Assembly (NCBI RefSeq): GCF_000308755.1
Contig: NZ_BAGF01000079.1
Location: 182,224-246,223 of the forward strand
DNA: 64,000 nt
Direction of reading: 5' to 3'
Source: Nocardia pneumoniae NBRC 100136
Lineage (GTDB): Bacteria; Actinomycetota; Actinomycetes; Mycobacteriales; Mycobacteriaceae
The notes under the pieces are model-generated. The model ran no database searches. It was not told where the DNA came from and saw only the letters and a list, made by a program, of their open reading frames with translations. A program made the position numbers and the translations under genes. Shown here in pieces: positions 44,551 through 52,827 of this stretch (its first letter is position 1; each line of letters begins with the position of its first letter).

Positions 44551-44556
44551 GATTCC

Positions 44557-45645
44557 TCAGGGTCGGGCGGCCCAGGCCGCGCCGCGCACTATCCGCTCCT
44601 TCACCCACGCCGCGGTTCGTCCGGTCAGCACCATCCCGCCCGGCGCGTCGTCGGCGTGCACGAACTGGACCAGTCCGTCGCGTCGGCCCAGGCTCAGGCA
44701 CTGGAGCACGTACCGGAACCGCAGCGGCCGCGGTTCGGCGCCGCGTATCCGCGCGACGACGGCATCGGCCGCGTGCTTGCCGGTGGGCAGCGCCGTGACA
44801 CAGGCCATGCGCAGCTCCCGCCCACCGGGCCCGGCGACAACGGCGGCGTCGCCCGCGGCGTAGACGTCCGGATGCGACACCGAGCGCAGGGTGGCGTCGG
44901 TCAGCACGCGGCCGTCCGGGTCCACCGCGAGCCCCGAGCGCGCGGCGAGGTCCGGCACCCGAAAACCGGTCGTCCACACCGTCGCCGCCGCCTCGACCAG
45001 TGCACCGTCGGCCAATCGCACGCCCGCGGACGTCACTTCGATCACCTTGGCGTCCGAGCGGATCTCGACCCCGAGCCGCTCCAGTGTCCGCTGGATATGC
45101 GTTTGCGCGCGCGGCGACAGCCACGCGCCCGGCTGCTCCGAACCGAGCAGCAGCACCCGGGTGTCCGGGTGCCTTTCGGCCAGTTCCGCGGCCAGTTCGA
45201 TCCCGGTCGCACCGGCCCCGACCACCGCGACCGTCCCGCGCGGCAGCGCCAGATTCTGCGTATCCTCCTGTGTCGCAATGGAATAGGCGTGCTCCGTGAC
45301 GCCGGGCACGCGCTCGGTATCGGCCATGCTGCCGAGCGCGTAGATGAGCGAGTCGTAGTGCAGGGCGGGCGCCCCGTCGAGCACCACGCGCTTGCCCGCC
45401 GTGTCGATTTCGGTCGCGACAGCGTGTGCGAAGTGAATGTCCTTCGATCTCAGCAACTCCCGCAGATCCCAGGCCGGAATCCGTTGCCCGGCCGCCCGCT
45501 GGTGCAGCCGCACCCGCTCGACGAACGCCGCGTGGGCGTCCACCACGGTGATTCGCGCGTCCCGCGCCGTGCGTGCGAGCCTACGGGCCGCCGCCAGTCC
45601 CGCGTACCCGGCGCCGAGGACGACGATCCGATGCTGTCCGGTCAT
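44557..45645 (-). CDS. FAD-dependent NADH dehydrogenase-like oxidoreductase
   Basis: This is a 362-residue two-dinucleotide-fold flavoprotein of the NDH-2/pyridine-nucleotide-disulfide family. The FAD motif is IVVLGAGYAGLAAARRLAR, the NAD motif VAVVGAGATGIELAAELAE, and the second FAD site PDVYAAGDAAVV. It has no redox CxxxxC pair and no obvious membrane helix. It is downstream of and co-directional with an ECF41 sigma factor, a class usually adjacent to the oxidoreductase, epimerase or CMD gene it controls. An ECF41-like promoter lies upstream. Confidence 0.85.
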   Translation of the reverse strand: MTGQHRIVVLGAGYAGLAAARRLARTARDARITVVDAHAAFVERVRLHQRAAGQRIPAWDLRELLRSKDIHFAHAVATEIDTAGKRVVLDGAPALHYDSLIYALGSMADTERVPGVTEHAYSIATQEDTQNLALPRGTVAVVGAGATGIELAAELAERHPDTRVLLLGSEQPGAWLSPRAQTHIQRTLERLGVEIRSDAKVIEVTSAGVRLADGALVEAAATVWTTGFRVPDLAARSGLAVDPDGRVLTDATLRSVSHPDVYAAGDAAVVAGPGGRELRMACVTALPTGKHAADAVVARIRGAEPRPLRFRYVLQCLSLGRRDGLVQFVHADDAPGGMVLTGRTAAWVKERIVRGAAWAARP

Positions 45646-45679
45646 GATGTGGCTCCTTTCGATCGGCCATCACCCTTCA

Positions 45680-45706
45680 GACCGGACAGGCCACCGAATC
45701 CTGACA
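45680..45706 (-). promoter_or_regulatory. possible ECF41-type promoter upstream of the oxidoreductase
   Basis: On the minus strand TGTCAG, 16 bases, then CGGTC resembles the ECF41 promoter form (TGTCA ... CGTC). It lies 35-61 bases upstream of the oxidoreductase start, between it and the sigma-factor gene. The -10 part is one base off the expected motif. Confidence 0.4.
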
Positions 45707-45726
45707 GACCGGCGCCGTGAAGCGAG

Positions 45727-46656
45727 TCACAGCGGGCGGCGAGGCCGCGCCGGAATCGTGCCCACCACGCCCTCCGACCCGCTCGACCTGGCGAAATAGG
45801 CGAGCTTCTCCGGGTTGACGATCAATCGCAGCGCCGCGACCGCCCCGTCGGCCACATCCATTCCCACCACCAGCAGTGGCGCCCCGTCGACGCGCGCCAC
45901 CACGGCAGGCGCGCCGTTGACCTCCTCGACGAGCAATAGCATCCCCGGCACCTCCCAGCGCAGCAGTCCGGCGAGGTAGCGCGCCACCTGGTTCGCGCCG
46001 TGTATCGGGCGGCGGGCCGCGTTGATCACACCGCCGCCGTCGGCCGTCGCGGTCACGTCGGCGGTGAGCATCCGCTCCAGCGACTCGATATCACCGTCGC
46101 GCGCGGCCTTCAAGAACCGTTCGACGAGTTCGCGGGCGTGCTCGGCCGGAATGCCGAAGCGCGCCCGCCCTTCTCGCACGCGCTGGCCCGCCCGCCGGAA
46201 GATCTGCTGGGAGTTGGCCTCGGTCACCTCGAGCATGTCGGCGATCTCGCGGTGCGCGTATCCGAATGCCTCGCGCAGCACGAAGACGGCCCGTTCCACC
46301 GGATTCAGCCGTTCCAGCGCGGTCAGCAGCGCGAAGGAGACGAGTTCGCGCTCTTCGACGCTCTCCAGCGGACCGAGCTCGCCGTTCGCGGTCGGCACCG
46401 GCTCGGGCAGCCACGGTCCGACGTAGCTCTCCCGCCTGGCCCGCGCCGAAACCAGCCAGGTGCGGCACAGATTGACCAGCGCGGTGGTCAACCACGCCTC
46501 CGGGGAGCGAATTCCGTTGCGGTCGGCGCTGTCCCACCGCAGATAAGTCTCCTGCACGGCGTCCTCGGCCTCGCTGGCCGAGCCGAGCATCCGGTAGGCG
46601 AGCGCGAACAGCCGCGGTCGATGCTCCTCGAACTCCCGCAAGCTGTCCGGCTCCAT
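45727..46656 (-). CDS. sigJ: ECF41-family sigma factor (SigJ-like)
   Basis: This is a 309-residue RNA polymerase sigma factor. Sigma-2 reads RPRLFALAYRMLGSASEAEDAVQETYLRW. Sigma-4 reads LERLNPVERAVFVLREAFGYAHREIADMLEVT. The C-terminal SnoaL-like extension replaces an anti-sigma factor. All three ECF41 hallmark motifs are recognisable: WLPEP in the linker, DGGG (here DGGGV) and NPEKL near the end (NPDKL consensus). The extension modulates activity in characterised members. It is next to its probable target oxidoreductase. Confidence 0.9.
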   Translation of the reverse strand: MEPDSLREFEEHRPRLFALAYRMLGSASEAEDAVQETYLRWDSADRNGIRSPEAWLTTALVNLCRTWLVSARARRESYVGPWLPEPVPTANGELGPLESVEERELVSFALLTALERLNPVERAVFVLREAFGYAHREIADMLEVTEANSQQIFRRAGQRVREGRARFGIPAEHARELVERFLKAARDGDIESLERMLTADVTATADGGGVINAARRPIHGANQVARYLAGLLRWEVPGMLLLVEEVNGAPAVVARVDGAPLLVVGMDVADGAVAALRLIVNPEKLAYFARSSGSEGVVGTIPARPRRPL

Positions 46657-46719
46657 GATCGCTCGCCCGCCTCTCCGAGTATTCAGGCCGTACCAGTCAG
46701 TGCCGCGGGATGCGCGCTG

Positions 46720-47658
46720 TCAGTTGTCACCGCGACGCAGCGACGAAGGGTTCCCGCCCGGTGGCGGGTTTCCGTTCTGACGCTGCTTGCCGCCGGGGCG
46801 GCGCAGTCGCAGCCGGGCGGAGGAACCACGGATCACCGGACGCCGGATCGCGGGCAACCGCCGGTCCGCGCGACGCTGCGCGCGCCGCTCGGCGGGCTTG
46901 TGCTGCCAGGTCTCCGGCCGCGCGGCCACCCAGCGCTGGGAATGCCAGGCGAACGGAATATGCCCCAGATACAGCACGACCAGCACCAGCAACAGCACGA
47001 TCGGGTAGGTCACCAGCGCCGCCGCCGCGAGCGCGACCAACACCAGCAGCCCGGCCGCCGCCTGCGGCGCCACCGACACCGACTTCATCGCCAGCGTCGG
47101 AATCGTGCTGACGCACAGCGCCGCCGCGAACACCGTCCACGCCGCGACCTCGTAGAAGCCCACCCACCAGCCGTCGCCGAACTGCACGTACAACGCCACC
47201 GGAACCATCGCGATGAGCGCGCCCGCCGGAGCGGGCACGCCGACGAAGTACTCCCGCGCCCAGTCCGGCCGGGTGTCGTCGTCCATCAGGGTGTTGAACC
47301 GAGCCAACCGCAGCACGATGCTGACCGCGAACAGCAGCGCGACGATCCAGCCGACACTGTTGCTGCTGAGCAGGGTCACGTAGAGCACGAGCGCGGGGGC
47401 GACGCCGAAGGAGATGGCGTCCGACAGCGAATCCAGCTCGGCGCCCATCTTCGTGGTGGCGTCCAGCATCCTGGCCAGTCTGCCGTCGAGGGTGTCGAGC
47501 ACGGCCGCCGCGCCCACCATGGCCAGCGCGATGCCGAGCTTGCCGTCGAGGCCGAATTTCACCGCCGACAGCCCGGCGCACAGCGCCAGGATGGTGACGA
47601 TGCTCGGCAGCAGCCGGATGGTCCGCCGCCGCCGCTGGGTGGGTACCGCCGCTTCCAT
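46720..47658 (-). CDS. pssA: CDP-diacylglycerol-serine O-phosphatidyltransferase
   Basis: This is a 312-residue integral membrane enzyme that makes phosphatidylserine from CDP-diacylglycerol and serine. The CDP-alcohol phosphotransferase motif is complete: DGRLARMLD, then GAELDSLSD (DG-x2-AR-x8-G-x3-D-x3-D). About eight membrane helices precede a basic, proline/arginine-rich cytosolic tail of roughly 65 residues. The ATG at 47658 overlaps the psd stop (TGATG), so the two enzymes are coupled. Confidence 0.93.
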   Translation of the reverse strand: MEAAVPTQRRRRTIRLLPSIVTILALCAGLSAVKFGLDGKLGIALAMVGAAAVLDTLDGRLARMLDATTKMGAELDSLSDAISFGVAPALVLYVTLLSSNSVGWIVALLFAVSIVLRLARFNTLMDDDTRPDWAREYFVGVPAPAGALIAMVPVALYVQFGDGWWVGFYEVAAWTVFAAALCVSTIPTLAMKSVSVAPQAAAGLLVLVALAAAALVTYPIVLLLVLVVLYLGHIPFAWHSQRWVAARPETWQHKPAERRAQRRADRRLPAIRRPVIRGSSARLRLRRPGGKQRQNGNPPPGGNPSSLRRGDN

Positions 47659-48386
47659 CACGCGTCAGCGGTGGAGCCGAGCACGGCGAGCACGGACTCG
47701 CCGCCGATGGTGCGCTGGCCGGGCTGCACGAGCAGTTCGGTGCCCAGCGGGAAATAGGTGTCGACCCGCGAGCCGAAGCGGATCAGGCCGTAAGTGTCGC
47801 CGATGGACAGCACGTCGCCGACCTGAGCGTCGCAGACGATCCGGCGGGCGAGCAGACCGGCGATCTGCACGACCACGATCCGGCTGCCCTCCGGCGTCTC
47901 CAGCACCATGCTGTTGCGCTCGTTCACCGAGCTGGCCTCGGGCAGGTCGGCCGAACGGAACTGGCCGGGCTGGTGCACCACGGTGCGCACCACGCCGGAG
48001 ACCGGCGTGCGCTGCACGTGCACGTCCAGCACGGACAGGAAGATGCTGACCCGGGGCAGCGGCTGATCGCCGAGCCCCAGTTCAGCGGGCGGAACCGCGG
48101 TGTCGACCAGGGCGACCTCACCGTCGGCGGGGGCGACCACGACGCCGGGCCGGTTCGGCGGCACCCGGTGCGGATGCCGGAAGAAGGTCGCGCAGGCCGC
48201 CGCGGCGGCCAGTCCGGTCCGGCGCACCCACTTGCGCTTGCCGCCGAGGACGGCGACCGCCAGCGGCGCCGCCACGAACGGCAGCCCGGCGGGATGCAGC
48301 GGAGGGATCGCATCACGGACCAGGTCGACGACGTGGCCGACTCCGGTGCGTTCAGGCGTGCCGGGCGGGGTGGGACGGCGGGCCAC
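47658..48386 (-). CDS. psd: phosphatidylserine decarboxylase
   Basis: This is a 242-residue pyruvoyl enzyme that converts phosphatidylserine to phosphatidylethanolamine. It shows VVVAPADGEV, the histidine-rich VSIFLSVLDVHVQRTPVSG and VNERNSMVLETPEG. The self-cleavage site is the near-terminal LGST motif (Ser238), giving a very short alpha subunit (STADA). The GTG at 48386 has GAGGAG upstream. It is followed by pssA in one operon. In M. tuberculosis moeA2 precedes psd; here a small membrane protein does. Confidence 0.93.
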   Translation of the reverse strand: MARRPTPPGTPERTGVGHVVDLVRDAIPPLHPAGLPFVAAPLAVAVLGGKRKWVRRTGLAAAAACATFFRHPHRVPPNRPGVVVAPADGEVALVDTAVPPAELGLGDQPLPRVSIFLSVLDVHVQRTPVSGVVRTVVHQPGQFRSADLPEASSVNERNSMVLETPEGSRIVVVQIAGLLARRIVCDAQVGDVLSIGDTYGLIRFGSRVDTYFPLGTELLVQPGQRTIGGESVLAVLGSTADA

Positions 48387-48489
48387 AGGCTCCTCTTTCG
48401 TGCTCGATGCAGACGGGTTGCGCCCTGTCAACAATAGGACCGGCGCAAGCGTTCACACCTTACGGGAAAGGAGCCCGTGGCACCCGGGG

Positions 48490-48762
48490 TCAGGACCTGA
48501 CTCTGCTCCCGGTGACCAGCCGCACCAGGAACAGCAGGATGACCGCACCACCCAGGCAGGTGAAGAAGCTGAACCAGAGGCCGCCGCCCTCGACGTCGAC
48601 CCCGAACACCTTCAGTAGGAACCCACCGAGTAGGCCGCCGACCACGCCGACGACGATATTGAGGAGGATGCCCTGCTGGGCGTCCGTCTTCATGATCTTG
48701 CTGGCGATCCATCCGGCCAGACCGCCGATGATGATCCATCCGATAATTCCGAGACCAAGCAT
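48490..48762 (-). CDS. GlsB/YeaQ/YmgE-family small membrane protein
   Basis: This is a 90-residue, three-helix membrane protein of the transglycosylase-associated family: IIGWIIIGGLAGWIASKIM, ILLNIVVGVVGGLLGGFLL and a last hydrophobic helix with LLFLVRLVTG. Members are stress-induced in many bacteria but have no firm activity. It lies upstream of psd in the same direction (103-base gap) and is divergent from fabH. Confidence 0.85.
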   Translation of the reverse strand: MLGLGIIGWIIIGGLAGWIASKIMKTDAQQGILLNIVVGVVGGLLGGFLLKVFGVDVEGGGLWFSFFTCLGGAVILLFLVRLVTGSRVRS

Positions 48763-48875
48763 GGTGTCCTCACATCAGTGGTTGGGGCCACGCCTTCGGA
48801 CAGCAGTGGCGTGTTCGACGAGATACCCAGCGATTGTCGAAATACGCGCGCCAGATGAGCGACTCTCGGGCTAAT

Positions 48876-48890
48876 ATGAGGAAGCCTCAT
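48876..48890. promoter_or_regulatory. palindrome upstream of fabH
   Basis: ATGAGG-AAG-CCTCAT is a perfect 6-base dyad overlapping a TAATAT hexamer (48872-48877) that could be a -10 element. It lies about 95 bases upstream of fabH. It may be an operator for a fatty-acid-synthesis regulator. Confidence 0.45.
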
Positions 48891-48984
48891 GTCTATTCTC
48901 GGATGGGCAGTGGCGGATGAGGGACCGATAACGATGCTTCGGGGAACACCCGGCGGCGCCGCCGCAGGTACATAGGAGACGCAG

Positions 48985-50013
48985 ATGGCTGCTCGCATCA
49001 CCCAGACCACCGGGGCAGAGCACACGGCGATCCTCGGGCTCGGCGTATACCGCCCTGCTCGAGTGGTCACCAACGACGAGGTGGCGGGCCCGATCAACTC
49101 GAGCGACGAGTGGATCCGGACCAGGTCGGGCATCAAGACCCGACGGTTCGCCGACGACTCGGAAACGATTCAGAGCATGAGTGTCGGCGCCGCGCGCGGC
49201 GCGCTGGAATCCTCCGGCATCGCGGTGGACCAAGTCGATTGCGTGATCGTTGCTACGTCGACGCACCTGTTGCTGACCCCGGCGGCTGCCCCGCGCATCG
49301 CCACCGAACTCGGCATGAACGGCGCCGCCGCCTTCGACGTCTCAGCCGGGTGCGCGGGCTTCTGCCACTCGATCGCGCTGGCGTCGGACTTGGTCCGGGC
49401 CGGGACCGCCGGGCATGTCTTGGTGATCGGCGTGGAGAAGCTGACCAACACGATCAACCCGCGCGATCGCTCCACCGCCTTCCTCTTCGCCGACGGTGCG
49501 GGCGCGGTGATCGTCGGCCCGTCCGACGAGCCGGGCATCGGTCCGACCGTATGGGGCTCGGACGGCACCCAGCACCACGCCATCCGCCAGGACAAGGACT
49601 GGATGGAGTTCTTCGCCGAGATCGAGGAAAAGGGCCTGGACGCGGTACGGCCCTACATGGCCATGGAGGGCACCGCGGTGTTCCGCTGGGCGGCGCATTC
49701 GCTGGAGAAGGTGTGCCGCGACGCGATCGACCGCGCCGGCCTGTCGCCCGACGACCTGGACGCGATGATCCCGCACCAGGCCAACGGCCGGATCATCGAG
49801 ATCATGGCCCGGGTGCTCAAGCTGCCTGAGCACTGCGCGCTGGCCAACGACATCGAGGAGTCGGGCAACACCTCCGCCGCGTCGATCCCGCTGGCCATGG
49901 AGGCGCTGCTGCGCAAGGGCGAGTCGAAGCCGGGTGACACCGCGCTGCTCATCGCGTTCGGCGCGGGACTCTCGTACGCGGCTCAGGTCGTGAAGCTGCC
50001 CAACTGGAAGTAG
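48985..50013 (+). CDS. fabH: beta-ketoacyl-ACP synthase III
   Basis: This is a 342-residue thiolase-fold condensing enzyme; in mycolata FabH links FAS-I acyl-CoA products to FAS-II elongation for mycolic acids. The catalytic triad is Cys123 (DVSAGCAGFCHSIA), His264 (MIPHQANGRIIEIM) and Asn295 (EESGNTSAASIPLA). The N-terminal ILGLGVYRPARVVTNDEVA and DEWIRTRSGI are typical. The ATG at 48985 follows GGAGACGC. A nested hairpin terminates it. It is monocistronic. Confidence 0.95.
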   Translation: MAARITQTTGAEHTAILGLGVYRPARVVTNDEVAGPINSSDEWIRTRSGIKTRRFADDSETIQSMSVGAARGALESSGIAVDQVDCVIVATSTHLLLTPAAAPRIATELGMNGAAAFDVSAGCAGFCHSIALASDLVRAGTAGHVLVIGVEKLTNTINPRDRSTAFLFADGAGAVIVGPSDEPGIGPTVWGSDGTQHHAIRQDKDWMEFFAEIEEKGLDAVRPYMAMEGTAVFRWAAHSLEKVCRDAIDRAGLSPDDLDAMIPHQANGRIIEIMARVLKLPEHCALANDIEESGNTSAASIPLAMEALLRKGESKPGDTALLIAFGAGLSYAAQVVKLPNWK

Positions 50014-50017
50014 CGCC

Positions 50018-50053
50018 GCTCGCCGGGGTGCCGGTATCGGCAGTCCGGCGAGC
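50018..50053 (+). terminator. nested hairpin terminator after fabH
   Basis: GCTCGCCGG pairs with CCGGCGAGC, with an inner TGCCG/CGGCA stem. It begins about 5 bases after the fabH stop. There is no long U-run. Confidence 0.7.
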
Positions 50054-50230
50054 CCGGCGCGTGGGACGATGCCGACCGAGAGCTGCGTCCTCGTGTCGGC
50101 ATCGCGCGTCGGGATCCCTCATGAACCCGCGCCGCGGGAGCCGGTGGCACGCCGGATGCGGCCGCCCTGCGGCTCGGAGGCCCGTCGCCAGGACGTCGTC
50201 GGCGGCCACCGACGTACCGCACCGCGGTGA

Positions 50231-50686
50231 TCAGCCGCGCGCCTCGACCGCGGTCTTGATCTTGCCGAGGGTCTCGTTCATGCCCCGCACCAGCGCCTCC
50301 TCGAACGGGGCCTCGCCACCGAGCGCCGCGTTGATCGCCCTGCGGGAGAACCACGTGGTGCCGTTGGGCACGTCCCGGCGTTCGATCAGCTTTGTTCCGG
50401 TCTCCGTCGGCTCCAGCGTGTAACTCCACACGGTGCGGTTCTCGTTGATCCGGAAGGCGAACGCCTGGTTCGGCTCGTACCGCACGATGCGGGCGGTGGT
50501 GGGCCAGTACTTCTTGCCGTCGCGATTGAGATTGAGCGTCCAGGTGCCCGCCTTGAGCGAGCCGAGCGCCACCATGCGCACGCACTGCGGGCTGAACTCG
50601 CCCATCCGCTTCAGATCGGAGACCACCGCCCACACCTGCTCCGGAGGCGCGGAGATGTCGATGGTGGCTTCGAGGTTGTTCGGCAA
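50231..50686 (-). CDS. SRPBCC (START-like) family protein
   Basis: The product is 151 residues: LEATIDISAPPEQVWAVVSDLKRMGEFSPQC at the start, a beta-rich middle, and a long C-terminal helix (FEEALVRGMNETLGKIKTAVEA). This is the helix-grip fold of polyketide-cyclase/START proteins, which bind hydrophobic ligands in a cavity. The start is a TTG at 50686 because GGGAGG lies 5 bases upstream and the domain begins there; a GTG 23 codons earlier adds a basic, unrelated stretch. The function is not known. The 217 bases between fabH and this gene hold only the fabH terminator. Confidence 0.82.
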   Translation of the reverse strand: MPNNLEATIDISAPPEQVWAVVSDLKRMGEFSPQCVRMVALGSLKAGTWTLNLNRDGKKYWPTTARIVRYEPNQAFAFRINENRTVWSYTLEPTETGTKLIERRDVPNGTTWFSRRAINAALGGEAPFEEALVRGMNETLGKIKTAVEARG

Positions 50687-50894
50687 CGCTGCCTCCCGGA
50701 TACGAGCGACGGACCGACGGTCATCCGTCCGAACGCGTTTGGACGATTCGCGCACATTTTAGATCCGACGACATTTGCGTCACATTTCCGCCACTCGAGC
50801 GGCAGCCCCTGTAATGCGCGGCGCAGACTGACAGATAGATGAAGCATCAGACACTGCCTCCAACTTTCGGCGTCCCAACGTGAGGTGATCGGCC

Positions 50895-51092
50895 GTGAAA
50901 CTGCGCTCCCTGCTGCATCGTCGCCCCGCTGACCAGGTTCCGCTGCTTCCCGCTATCGGGCCGGAGAACGGAACCGAATCCCCGCACGCGTCGGCCTCAC
51001 CGCGCAGCGCTCGCGCGGCGGCCCAGGAAGAACGCCTGGAGCGACTGCTCACCCCGACCGAACTCGAGCTCGTCCTGCATCACCGTCTCTGA
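50895..51092 (+). CDS. small hypothetical protein upstream of the receiver-reductase gene
   Basis: The product is 65 residues, a basic N-terminus (MKLRSLLHRRP) and a C-terminal amphipathic helix (AAQEERLERLLTPTELELVL). The GTG is preceded by GAGGTGA at good spacing. There is no known domain. It ends 53 bases before the redox-signalling cassette, in the same direction, and may be its leader gene. Coding is supported only by the ribosome-binding site and codon bias. Confidence 0.45.
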   Translation: MKLRSLLHRRPADQVPLLPAIGPENGTESPHASASPRSARAAAQEERLERLLTPTELELVLHHRL

Positions 51093-51145
51093 GCTCTGGG
51101 CGAACGCCCACGACAGGCGCCACCCGGAGGCTCCATACTCGTCAG

Positions 51146-52813
51146 GTGACTTCACCCGCTGCTACGAAACCGGCCATCCTGAGCGTCGATGACGATCCGG
51201 GAGTTTCCCGGGCGGTGGTGCGCGATCTGCGCCGCCGCTACGGCGCCGATTACCGGATTCTGCGCGCGGAATCGGGTGCCCAAGCACTCGACGCGCTTCG
51301 AGAGATGAAATTGCGCGGTCAGCCGGTCGCGGTATTGATCGCCGACTACCGGATGCCGGGTATGGACGGCATCGAATTCCTGGAGCAGGCGATGGACCTG
51401 CACCCGTACGCGCGCCGCGTGCTGCTGACCGCCTACGCCGACACCAATGCCGCGATCGACGCGATCAACGTCGTCGATCTGGACCACTACCTGCTCAAGC
51501 CTTGGGATCCGCCGGAGGAGAAGCTCTACCCGGTGCTGGACGGTCTGCTGGACGCGTGGCGCAGCAGCGAACACCGGCCGGTCACCGAGACCAAGGTGGT
51601 CGGCAATCGCTGGTCGCCGCGCTCGTCGCAGGTCCGCGAATTCCTGGCCCGCAACCAGTTGCCCTATCGGTGGTACCCGGCCGACGAGCCGGAGGGCGCG
51701 CGGCTGCTGGAGGCGGCCGGGGCCGATCCGGAGCGCTGTCCGGTGGTGATCACGTCAGCGGGTACGGCGCTGGTGCAGCCCTCCGACAGCGAGCTGGCCG
51801 AGCACGTCGGCCTCACGGTGAATCCCGCGGGCGAGTTCTACGACCTGATCGTGGTCGGCGGCGGGCCCGCCGGTTTGGGCGCGGCGGTGTACGGCGCGTC
51901 CGAGGGCCTGCGCACCGTGCTGGTGGAGCGGACCGCGACCGGCGGACAGGCCGGGCAGAGCTCGCGCATCGAGAACTACCTCGGCTTCCCGGACGGTTTG
52001 TCCGGAGCGCAGCTGGCCGACCGGGCGCGGCGGCAGGCCGCGAAGTTCGGCGCCGAGGTGATCACCACCCGCGAGGTGGTCGGGCTGGAGGTGAACGGGT
52101 CCGCGCGCACCGTGCGGTTCGCCGACGGCGGCAGCCTGTGCGCGCACACCGTGATCATCGCGACCGGCGTCGACTACCGCCGCCATCCGGCGCCGGGCGT
52201 CAACGACTTCACCGGACGCGGGGTGTACTACGGCTCGGCCATGACCGAGGCGTCCGAGTGCGCCGATCACGACGTCTACATCGTGGGCGGCGCGAACTCG
52301 GCGGGGCAGGCCGCGGTGTTCCTGTCCCGCAACGCCCGCACCGTGCACCTGGTGGTCCGGGCGGACTCGCTGGAGCAGTCCATGTCGCACTACCTGATCC
52401 AGCAGATCGCGCAGATCCCGAACATCGAGGTGCACACCTGCACGGAGGTGGTCGCCGCCGACGGCGACGAGCATCTGCGGCAGATCGTCCTGCGCGACAA
52501 CCGGACGGGAGCCGAGGAGAAAGCCGACGCGGAGCGGCTGTTCCTGTTCATCGGCGCCGCTCCGCAGACCGACTGGCTCGACGGCGTGGTCGAGCGCGAC
52601 GAGGCGGGCTACGTGCTCGCCGGGCCGGATCTGCTCGTCGACGGCGCGCGTCCAGCGGGCTGGGAGCTGCCCCGCCCGCCGCACCATCTGGAGACCAGCG
52701 TGCCCGGCGTGTTCGTGGCGGGCGACGTGCACGCCGAGTCGGCCAAGCGCGTCGCCTCCGCGGTCGGCGAGGGCGCCATGGCCGTGATGCTCGTGCACCG
52801 TTATCTGGCGTGA
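51146..52813 (+). CDS. receiver domain fused to a thioredoxin-reductase-like flavoprotein
   Basis: The product is 555 residues with three parts. Residues 10-137 are a response-regulator receiver: acidic pocket DDD (15-17), phosphoacceptor Asp67 (LIADYRMPGMDG), Thr95 and Lys118 (LLKPWD). Residues about 150-222 look glutaredoxin/thioredoxin-like but lack active cysteines (NRWSPRSSQVREFL; CP at 198-199). Residues 230-555 are a thioredoxin-reductase fold with FAD motif GGGPAG (238-243) and NADPH motif GGANSAG (381-387). The redox CxxC expected near 362-368 is absent (YYGSAMTEA). It is 14 bases upstream of the kinase gene. Confidence 0.9.
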   Translation: MTSPAATKPAILSVDDDPGVSRAVVRDLRRRYGADYRILRAESGAQALDALREMKLRGQPVAVLIADYRMPGMDGIEFLEQAMDLHPYARRVLLTAYADTNAAIDAINVVDLDHYLLKPWDPPEEKLYPVLDGLLDAWRSSEHRPVTETKVVGNRWSPRSSQVREFLARNQLPYRWYPADEPEGARLLEAAGADPERCPVVITSAGTALVQPSDSELAEHVGLTVNPAGEFYDLIVVGGGPAGLGAAVYGASEGLRTVLVERTATGGQAGQSSRIENYLGFPDGLSGAQLADRARRQAAKFGAEVITTREVVGLEVNGSARTVRFADGGSLCAHTVIIATGVDYRRHPAPGVNDFTGRGVYYGSAMTEASECADHDVYIVGGANSAGQAAVFLSRNARTVHLVVRADSLEQSMSHYLIQQIAQIPNIEVHTCTEVVAADGDEHLRQIVLRDNRTGAEEKADAERLFLFIGAAPQTDWLDGVVERDEAGYVLAGPDLLVDGARPAGWELPRPPHHLETSVPGVFVAGDVHAESAKRVASAVGEGAMAVMLVHRYLA

Positions 52814-52827
52814 TCAGGAGGCTGACA

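Noticed and set aside
48426..48431. TTGACA hexamer upstream of psd as a promoter
   Set aside because: No plausible -10 hexamer at 16-18 bases, so a promoter cannot be supported.
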